DNA of 64,000 nucleotides from contig JAQOOI010000076.1 in the NCBI GenBank assembly GCA_028554645.1, positions 1,736,001 through 1,800,000 of the forward strand. Reading direction: 5' to 3'. The notes below the pieces were generated by a model, which made no database searches, was not told where the DNA came from, and was given only the letters and a program-made list of their open reading frames with translations. This document shows positions 48,528 through 57,394 of the stretch, one piece after another. Position 1 is the first letter of the stretch. Each line of letters begins with the position of its first letter. Origin of the DNA: Omphalotus guepiniiformis. Its lineage: Eukaryota > Basidiomycota > Agaricomycetes > Agaricales > Omphalotaceae. The position numbers were made by a program, and so were the translations under genes.

Positions 48528-49709
48528 ATGTCCGTCTCATCTAGTATCCAAGACACTACTCCGATTCGGGAAGACGACATTGAACAACGTCAATCCTCTC
48601 CAGTTTCACCACCACTTGTCGATTCTGACGCGGATAGTACCTCCTCATCAAGCTTCAGCAGCGACTCAGACCGATCAAGCCCAGGTGCGCTTTTGGTGTT
48701 CATTGACCCTGAATTCCTATTCATCATGTTCAAGATATCGCAGCTTCTTCTCGAACATCTGTTTTTTGCGAGTACGAGGATCAAGATACGAATGACGGTC
48801 TGTCTCGATGTTCAGATCATGAAGATAACTGTTTTTTGACCCAGTTCTATGTTTCTTAGTTCGCAGGATAAATATCAGTGTGACTGAGGATGAGTACGAA
48901 GCAATTCTTAGGATGCGGGCCCAGCGTGGTATGTACCCTGCTTCTGATTTTCATTCACGATTCCATATTATTGACTTCCATTTCCTCACTCTATCTAGCT
49001 CAGCAAGTCGAGTGGCCATTCGAGTCTGGACGACTTTCATCTCACCCAACTCGTACGATCATTGAAGGCTCCGAGTTTTGTGAAGGTAGAATTCCCGCCC
49101 CGAACGTTGTGATACGAACTTCGTACTCACATTGCTCGCATATCAGAACCAGCGGAGTATGAGATCAAGCGACCAAGTGTATTTGCTCTAGCTTCCGATT
49201 TCGAGGTCAGCGGAGGAGATTTCGCCGCGGTTTCAGGAAATCAGACGATCAGATGTATCCAAAGCCAAAGCTATGGTAGGTTCAAATGCCCAAAAGCGTT
49301 CTTCCCCATGATCTCTGACACTTCGACAGCAGATGATACAAACGTTGATGATGATACAGGCAACGATGATGAGCCATTCAACGATCATATAAACGATGAC
49401 TCGGAGGAAGCAGCTCACAGTCAAGCCCTGGCTCTCAGAGAAAATTTCAGGGACACAGCGCCCTACAGCTCTTCCCATAGTAAGTGTTCTACCCTCGGTT
49501 GTTAATTCTCAGTTAGAGTGACATGATCATCGATGTGTTCAGGATCTACTAGAGTACACCCTCATGCCCAAGTACCAGACTATCTGATTTCTGGGCCCAG
49601 TGTACTTGCGTATAGCAAGTCGTTCAAGTTCCACGGGTCACGCGTAAGCCCTGGAGCATTCTGTGCAGTGGGAGGTAATCAGGTTATATACGGTATGATC
49701 ATTATCTAG
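48528..49709 (+). CDS. GGQ-repeat protein, type II, two repeats
   Basis: Six exons (48528-48684, 48860-48928, 48999-49085, 49147-49275, 49330-49479, 49543-49709) give 252 residues with every intron in phase 1. The N-terminus is Ser/Asp-rich (SSSSFSSDSDRSS). Exon 2 encodes INISVTEDEYEAILRMR, the same module as in the genes at 25604 and 27604 but here far away and on the other strand. Repeats: PSVFALASDFEVSGGDFAAVSGNQTI and PSVLAYSKSFKFHG...GAFCAVGGNQVI, each on its own exon, with an Asp-rich exon between them. The protein stops seven residues after the last Q. Function unknown. Confidence 0.68.
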
Positions 49710-50343
49710 CTGTGACTCTGCACCGAAACTGATTTGTGGGGGACATAGCCTGAACAAAAGTTTCCAAACTATATGCTCACGCTCATGCTTAAACTGGCCT
49801 CTTTTCTCAGTCTACTGTTTTCGTCCCTGTTGACGTTTAGACTGTACTTTTTGTTTTCCTGGCATTACTGATTGTATACATATGTGTATATGACGATGTT
49901 CTGACTTGAAAGTCGTTACTTACAACCACCTTACGACTCGCCAAAATACATACCAAAAAAAAAAAAAAAAAAAAAAACAATCACGAACGTATAGTTCACT
50001 TTTTTAAGCTATTCCTTGGTATTGCCGCTGGCCCGGTACGTCCGGGAACCGTACAGGCTATAGCACTCTCATGCAGCTCCCGTGTCCAACTTCTTTCCCT
50101 GAACCCACCTAAAATACATGCAAACGCGCATCAACACTCCGCATGCTCAGTGACACTTACGTTCATACTTATCGTCACCCATGCGCCACCAGATAGCAAT
50201 GCTTACCCCACGTATTGTCATATTGTTCATGCTCAGCGGCGAGCGTCCAGGGCTGATTCTGGCTGATTCGAGTCCATGTACGCCTTCATCATGATGATTG
50301 GAACACCCATCTGTACGAAATATAACTCATCATTAATCATTCC
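49710..50343. other. Intergenic, convergent; contains a 23-base poly-A run
   Basis: An uninterrupted run of 23 A lies at 49955-49977. It sits between convergent genes and could be a genomic homopolymer or the trace of a retroposed poly-A tail. No coding sequence is seen next to it. Confidence 0.6.
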
Positions 50344-52914
50344 TCATTTCCAGCTCGCAACCAGTACCTCCTTCTCCCCCTCCACCTCATCTGGATCCAC
50401 AGCATATACTTTAATAGATGTTGTATCTGCAATACCATATCCCTGATTGTACTCAAGCAGATTGATCCTCTGTGAGCCGTCAGCGTCACGTTCATAAGTG
50501 GGGCGTATGCCAAGATCAGTGTCACCCTTCACGACACGATAATTGTACGGTTTTTCGGAGGGGAGTTCCGGTATGGTCAGTACGTCTATGAACTTGTTGG
50601 GATTTCCGCGTGTCCATTTCGGTGGGCGTGATCGGAGGGACTTTGTCCATTCTTGTTCCAGGTGAGAAGGAGCAGACTTGGGTTTTGCGGGAGTCTGAGC
50701 AGTATTAGGAGCCATGGGAGCGGGCATGCTTGCTGGAATTTGACCGATATCATCTGCTGCCCGGATTGGTCTAGAGCGACGGTTAAAAACTGGAAAATGT
50801 CGTTAAAAGCCATCACATATACTTTACGGTATACTCACAAGGAGCTTGTGAACCGAGTCTAGTTGTGTACTGTTCGAGTCCATTCAATACTGCGTTGACT
50901 GACGGACGGGATGCAGGATCACGTCCCCAGCAACGTTGTACGAGCTCCCAGATTTCGTCCTGCGATTTCAGACGTGACGGACGGTCAGGCCGCTTGTGGC
51001 GGTCTACAACCTGGGTGACAATGAGACGTTCTGGAATGCTGGAGAAAGGAATTTCGCCACTGAATATCTACCTGAGTATCAGAAGAACGCAAGACAAATC
51101 GTGTGGGAGAGGCTCAAACTCACTTCCCAAATTGTCAGACCCAAGCTATATACATCAGATTCCCTGGTCGGCGCGGTGCCCTCATCAAGACATTCGGGCG
51201 CCATCCAGCGTAACGTTCCCCGTGCTCCTCCGGCCCCACGCGTAGTGAGCGCAGACTTGCTACGGATTCCGTCAATGGTCTCAGAAAGACCGAAATCAGC
51301 TACGAGGGCATTACGATTCTGGTCAACAAGAATGTTAACCTAAAGTGAAGACGAGTGGGTAATTCTCTCAATTGAAATATGCATGGGGTACTCACCCCTT
51401 TCAGGTCTGCATGCACAATTCCTCTTTTGTGGAGGTGGGTCATTCCCGCAACGACATCGTATGACTGGAGACAGTTCAACTAAAGCAAAAAAAAAGATGT
51501 GCTGGCGTACGAGATCGACTCTATTCGCATCAGGGTGGTTGAGTAGGTAGTTGCAAAGATTTCCAAAAGGGCAATAGTCCATGACAAGGAATGGCTACGT
51601 AGAGACAGTCAGGCATTAATTCGCTTCCTGAAACAAGGGATGGGACAACACACCAGTGAAGCCTCTAAGCAAGCACCGTAGAGGCGAAGAACATTAGGAT
51701 GATGTAGCGCAGTCCTAATAAGAACGAAAGGTAACCTGCAAGTTCATCACCACGAAAGAGCTTCGTCGTACCACAATTTCACTTCCTTATACATTTCCTT
51801 GAACAATTTTGAGCAAATCATCGCACAAGCTCATGACATGAGAGGAATCGCCTACCTTCCTATCCTTCTCCGAGAGAGTGCGCGCATCGTCGGTATACAT
51901 CTGTTTGACTGCAACACGCTTCAAAGGCATAAGTCCATTGGTTATAGGAGGATACACTGGAAGACTTACGACCCCATTCCACTGACCCTTGAAGACTCGT
52001 CCGAATGAACCCTCACCAATCTTTTCTGTGGAATCAAAGTCGACTTCAAGGCTGCTGAGTACCCAATTTTCAGCTATCATTTGCCGGTGATCCTTTGACC
52101 TGCGTTGGAGAGCATTGCTTGCACTTCGTAAAAACTTGGCCTCAGGAGTACGGTCCACGCCGGCTGGAAGGCCCTCGACATGCTATTTGACTTGACTTGA
52201 ATGACAAAAGTGTTCATCAGCAGCAAAACGCCTTACCTTCAAGATTGCAACAAGAAGCTCCTCTTGTCTCCTGTGCACACCGCCTTGATCCCTTATTGCA
52301 TCTAAAATTTGCTGGTCGTTCGATGATAACCGGTCGAGTTTGGTAACCAGTTCGGTATGGTCTTTCTGTCGAGCGCTCAGCATGTCCTGCTGAAACTTGT
52401 CTCTATCGATATGTGCTACAAACTAAAGAGACATCGATGATCATGAAGTGTTGACAGAAACAGCCAGCATTTGCACGCACATCAAACGCCATGAATACAA
52501 CCGTCACTCTGACTTCAACGTCGAGGATCTGATTGTCGATCTTATCCTTGTTCACCATGCACCACACAAATCCTTTCTTTTTGAGTTTCTCGAGCATGTC
52601 CTTGACTGCTTGACAGGTTCTGAAAGGCTGGAGATGAATAACATATTACTACTAACAAGGGTGACAACTCACTTCTGCACATCGTTAACCCCTGTTTGTA
52701 TAGTGGGCGATAACGCAGCCTTTGAGTCTGCAGAGAGACGTTGTGCGATTTTTGCGATAAGGTCTTTACAGCACTCTAAAAGAATGCCGATCTGGCTACG
52801 TCGCACATCAACACTACCATAAAGGTCGTAGGCCGCCTTCAAGACCGTCCATGCTCCACTCAGAATCGCTGGAATCGTGATAGTCACGCCCGCGATCACG
52901 GCAATTTCAGCCAT
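50344..52914 (-). CDS. TKL-like protein kinase with N-terminal helical bundle
   Basis: Minus strand, start MAEIAVIAGVTITIPAIL at 52914. The first 120 or so residues are helical and hydrophobic (SGAWTVLKAAYDLYGSVDV, IGILLECCKDLIAKIAQRL), followed by a coiled coil (ARQKDHTELVTKLDRLSS). The kinase domain has GEGSFGRVFKG (P-loop), VAVKQM (Lys), VHADLKGVNILV (catalytic loop with HAD for HRD), ADFGLSE (DFG), a GTLRWMAPE activation-loop end and SDVYSLGLTIWE. After the kinase comes a Pro-rich linker and a small domain (PYNYRVVKGDTDLGIRP ... VLVASWK) to the stop at 50344. Many exons. The catalytic Lys, Asp and DFG are present, so it should be active. The N-terminal bundle resembles MLKL/HeLo-type helical domains only in general character; that is an inference. 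Confidence 0.8.
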
Positions 52915-54196
52915 GGTTAAAAACCAGAAAACAGAAGTGCTTGTAACTGGATGGTGAAGGTGTTATCCCAAGCTGAATAAATACGAGAATAGGGTTTGAG
53001 TGGAGTGGAGCTGACAATGAATGGAACGTACATACATCAGTCAGATAGAGTTCAAACACAAAGTCCTAAACTTTGACGATTTCGTAAACGCCCAAGACCT
53101 GGCCTCCGGAGAAGCACTTCGACTGTCAGGGCCTTCCTGTCTTTCTAATTGTCCAGGGATGCTGTGAGTCGCAAAGCGCAAAGCGACAACCAGAAAGTCG
53201 CGTTCAAAGATCTTTTAGTGAAATGACACCTGGAACCATAATTCTTTCAGTCACACCGAGAAAAATAGGCAATGACATTGGCCCGAAAGATACAAGATTC
53301 CCGGAGCCTGACGTAGATCAATAGAGCTCCCCGGAAGATTTGAAGCATTCTCACAAACGACGCTCCGTGTACCCTTAGCCCATACAAGTCAATTCCTGGA
53401 TCGTACAGGATTTCGGTAAGCTGTAGATCGATAGCTTCCACAGCTTCTCCAAAACAGTTGTCTGACAGCGGCGAGCATTTGACGTATTCATTTGACCCGC
53501 AATCTGAGTCCTGTATTCAACATGGCAAGTTGAATGTATGCGCCCCGTGGCTACAGTGGAGCGCTTTCAGATCATGAGCCGAAGAAAACAAAAGGTCAAC
53601 TGTAAAAACGTACTTGTTGGGCTTATACATGGGCTTGGTTGTACATAGTCATTAACCGGCAGACGGGGAAGTTAAAGCGCCACCCATTGAGTGCTCTCCT
53701 CATGGCGTTCTCCCTCTTCACAGAATATATAGGTGAAGGCGGGGCGAAGGCATGGCGAAGGGAAAAGGTAGAAACACGCGACTATATCTCACTGCACCAA
53801 CTTTCCGCTTATTGTATATGTTTCCGTCGTAGGTTCATTGGAAAAAGCACGAATATTCTTTCATTTCGACTGAGAGCGAGAAAAAAGAGCTGGAAAAGAG
53901 CTGGAAAAGAGCCAGCCCGAAATTTTGTTAATAGTTTTACCACGTGATGTGTGCTACATATCCCGACGAGATTCATCGATCATCACTTGAATTGCTACGC
54001 TCATCACGAACTTCAGACAAGTCAAAGAGACACATCGGCCTAAAGCTCCCCTGGCTAGATATACAAACTGTCTATAATTATACTGTTATATCAGCTATGA
54101 CCTAGGACTTCGCACTGCGCCACCGATGAAGTCACTCACCTTCGCTGGGGCTTAAAAATCTCAAAATTCCCTCACAGATCCAGCTCTATATCATCC
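52915..54196. other. Divergent intergenic region
   Basis: About 1.3 kb between the kinase start (minus) and the ComA-like start (plus), expected to hold both promoters. A short tandem AGCTGGAAAAG appears at about 53889-53910. No gene is seen. Confidence 0.5.
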
Positions 54197-55411
54197 ATGA
54201 CTCTCGCAAGGACCGGTTCTCAATTGTCTCGGGGCTTAACAAGCCGCCGAACATTCACTTCTTCTGTTTCGCCCAAATCATCAGTCAAAAATTCTGCCTT
54301 CGGTTTTCTTTCTTTCAACTCTTTGCCTCCGAAACCTCGTGGCCAGGGTTTGACAGAAATTCGAGGGCCATACTACTACCCAGTGACTCAGACGTATCTC
54401 AATGAACTGTTGTCGGACTGGGGCGAATATGTAGACGGCGTGAAATTTGCTGGAGGCTCGTTTAGTCTGATGCCTGAGGACAGGCTGCGGGGGTTAATTG
54501 AAACTGCTCATAAGCATGGTATGTTTATATATCAGTTACCGATGTTAGCAACACACTTATGATTGAACTGTGAAGGTGCCTACGTGAGCACTGGCGGCTT
54601 CATTGAAAAAGTTCTATCGTCCTCGAACGGAAACCGTACCGTGATCCAGAAATATCTTGAGACGTGCAAGAATATGGGGTATGTAATATTTTTACTCTCA
54701 AGTAGATCCCGGGCTGAATATAATGGCTCATAGGTTTGACGTGCTTGAAATATCGTCAGGCTTCTTGTCTATACCCACTGAGGATTGGGTTTCCCTAGTC
54801 GAAATGACAGCCAAAGCCGGGTTGAAACCGAAACCTGAAGTTGGTATTCAGTAAGCGTATCAGTGTCCACATAGTCTTTCTTACCTCTCATTCGGACTTC
54901 ACTATTAGATGGGGTGCAGGGGGTGACGCTTCGGTCGCTGAACTCGAGTCAGCTGGGACGCGTGATCCAAAATGGTTGGTTGACCGAGCGAAGACGTTCC
55001 TTGATGCAGGAGCATATGTAAGTTCGATTCATTGACCTTTCTCAATGGCCAGAGAGTCGTTCTTGTTGAACTCAATCCAGATGATCATGATTGAGAGCGA
55101 AGGAATTACGGAGAATGTACGAAGTTGGCGTACAGACGTCATATCAGCGGTAACTTCTGCATTGCCAAAAGATAAGATCATGTATGTTCTTCCGAAGCTT
55201 TTGCTGTGTACTCCATAGTTCTTACATTTGTTATCACAACAGGTTTGAAGCAGCAGACCCGGAAGTATTTGCGTATCACATTCAAAACCAGGGCGCAAAT
55301 ACCAACCTCTTTGTTGACCACTCTCAGATTGTTCAACTTGCGTGCTTGAGGAAGGGGATATGGGGAACGGGGAGCACTTTTGGGAAGATTGTAACTGTTA
55401 GTCCTGAGTGA
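54197..55411 (+). CDS. ComA / phosphosulfolactate synthase-like protein (HSA32 family), probable mitochondrial presequence
   Basis: Exons 54197-54518, 54576-54678, 54734-54850, 54909-55017, 55081-55181 and 55243-55411 give 306 residues. The N-terminus (TLARTGSQLSRGLTSRRTF) is Arg/Ser-rich and acidic-poor, like a mitochondrial presequence. The core has GLTEIRGPYY, GEYVDGVKFAGGSFSLMP, YVSTGGFIE, FDVLEISSGFLSIP, KPEVGIQWGAGG, MIMIESEGITE, KIMFEAADPEVFAYHI and GANTNLFVDHSQI. This is the TIM-barrel pattern of ComA. In archaea ComA adds sulfite to phosphoenolpyruvate; the plant relative HSA32 acts in heat-stress memory. The substrate of fungal members is not established. Confidence 0.85.
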
Positions 55412-56946
55412 ACACTTGGGCTTTGGCTCGCTTTCTTGTCCGCAATACCAATGTATCATTGTAAGTAAGTGCTGTGTACTAGAATTATTAGTGTCTTTTT
55501 ATAAGTATGTGGGACCGGCAGAGACTGTAAATTGAGAAATGTGATTACCGTGCCAGTACAATTGTATCGACGAGAATGATCCAGCCGTAAAGATAGCATC
55601 CCCTTCTGTTCTCACAATTGCAAGATATGAGTCAACGAGGGAAATGTGCCAATCTACCATGACATGAACAGCACTGAATTCAAAAGTCAGTCTGTTCGTG
55701 TTATGTTCAGTGGGTGTTTTGCATAGCTATTACTCTTAAAGTGACCAGAACAGGGACAGGTGACTAGAAGCCTTTCAAAGAGTGTTGATAGATCATAATG
55801 TGATGCAGAGTACTATTCAAATAAATGATAACAGCAGATGATACAAATCAAATCAAATGAGAAACCAACTGGTACGAAGGATATGTGTGCACATCATGTC
55901 CATTGTACAAAGCTAGTTGTGTAAAAGGGGGTTCAAAAAAAATGATAACAGCAGATAATATAAATAAAATCAGATGAGTAACCAAATGTGTGTAGGAGAC
56001 TTTACAATGTCCATGGTTTATAAACTCCAACAAGCTAACTATTATTGTGGTAGCAAAAGGGGGTGTCTGGTGTTCAACCAGGATAGATTCTTCCATGGCC
56101 ACTAAGTAAAACAGCTGAAACATATGATTCCAGGAATAAATGTAATACTTCGAATCCAGAAGTATGACATTTGCCCCTGGAAAGCTCTGCATCAGCTGGT
56201 TTACTTAGTAGTCGAGAGTCACACCACAGAGCAGTCCAGTTTTCCTGCTTCAGGCCATCTCGCCGCGTGCCACTCTTTTTGAGAACATCAGCAATACATT
56301 GGTGCCTTATTGAAGAAATATAACTCACCCAACATAGAAGGGATAGACAACATAGGAAGCATATGGTGATATATGCAAGACCCAGTTGCTGACAAGAGGG
56401 AGACAATCGAGATGGGATGGTCTGAAGATTCTACCGAAGAGCAGCTATGGTCCACCCCTTGTCCAAAAAAAAGACTGAGGGCGACCTAGGACAATTGTTG
56501 ACAGTTAGTGTGGAAACAGATAAACATTAGTTGACCGTGACTTACAGAGCCTTCCGATATGTGAATGATGATTGTTGTACCACCATGCTGCACAGTGCAG
56601 TCTGTGTATGTATGCGAGCTATTATGTTGAGAGCCTTGTACACTGTTGATTGTGCTGGAGTCGATCGTGTAGGAATCAGATTGCCAGTGAGGGCTTTTTT
56701 CTTTATGCTGATATCGATAATACGCCACATGCTTGAATAACATACAGAGGCAAGTAAAACAGCGCACACCTTCAAATTCTTCTTCTTTCGCTTCGGCGAC
56801 ATCATAAGAGGATGTCGCTGCCCTTGCGAGCAGGAAATGAGTAGAGAGAATTGTTCTGCGATGTGTTGACTGCTGTACGAGAGGTTGGAGGCCCAAAGGA
56901 AGGCTGACCAAGACGAAAATTTCAGACGCAGTTCTTATAGGCCTTC
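55412..56946. other. AT-rich intergenic region left of the retrotransposon
   Basis: A direct repeat of about 50 bases occurs at about 55822-55875 and 55938-55990 (AATGATAACAGCAGAT.ATA.AAAT). On the minus strand 56486-56911 is open (NGRPIRTASEIFVLVS at the copia insertion point, then VAEAKEEEFEGV) and looks partly coding. It may be the cut-off part of a gene interrupted by the copia insertion. Confidence 0.45.
56942..56946. repeat. Target site duplication CCTTC (left)
   Basis: CCTTC lies directly before the 5' LTR and is repeated at 63037-63041 directly after the 3' LTR. Five bases is the usual target duplication of Ty1/copia elements. Confidence 0.85.
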
Positions 56947-57297
56947 TGTTATTCTTACTTCCGTATCGCTCCCGTACAAGTACCTCCGCTATACTTCCGT
57001 ATCTAATCAGCTCCCGATTTACCTCCGCTATCCAACTACGTACACCTCATCACGTGATTATTTTCACCCCATTATTCGTCATTTCCCCAATTCGTGCTCC
57101 TCAGCCATTTCCATATTGTCTTGTGCTGAGGAGGTATGTGTTTTCTCTTTCTTATTTCACCTGAACATGTAGACTCATTATCTATTGTAGATTCTGACCA
57201 TATGTATTGATATTAGGTGAAATAAAGCCATTTCCATATTGTCTTGTGCTGAGGAGATTCTGACTATATGTATTGATATTAGATCACTAGTATAAAA
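56947..57297 (+). repeat. 5' LTR of copia element (351 bp)
   Basis: Begins TGTTATTCTTACTTCC and ends ACTAGTATAAAA. It matches 62685-63036 except for seven changes clustered within about 60 bases. Inside, GCCATTTCCATATTGTCTTG is present twice (about 57103 and 57225). The terminal CA expected of an LTR is not seen; the boundary is set by the target duplication and the primer-binding site. Confidence 0.85.
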
Positions 57298-57308
57298 GGT
57301 TATGGGCA
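57298..57308 (+). promoter_or_regulatory. Primer-binding site, half initiator-tRNA type
   Basis: GGTTATGGGC follows the LTR at once. It is complementary to the anticodon region of initiator tRNA-Met rather than to its 3' CCA end. Drosophila copia and yeast Ty5 are primed in that way. Confidence 0.65.
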
Positions 57309-57394
57309 TTTCCGCATACTAGATCAAATTATCATACATCAAGACACTCGGGCTCATTTAAAAAATATTTCAAATTCGTTTTTCTACTTCCGTA

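Noticed and set aside
49955..49977. Processed pseudogene tail at the A23 run
   Set aside because: No intron-less coding sequence and no target duplication are found next to the run.
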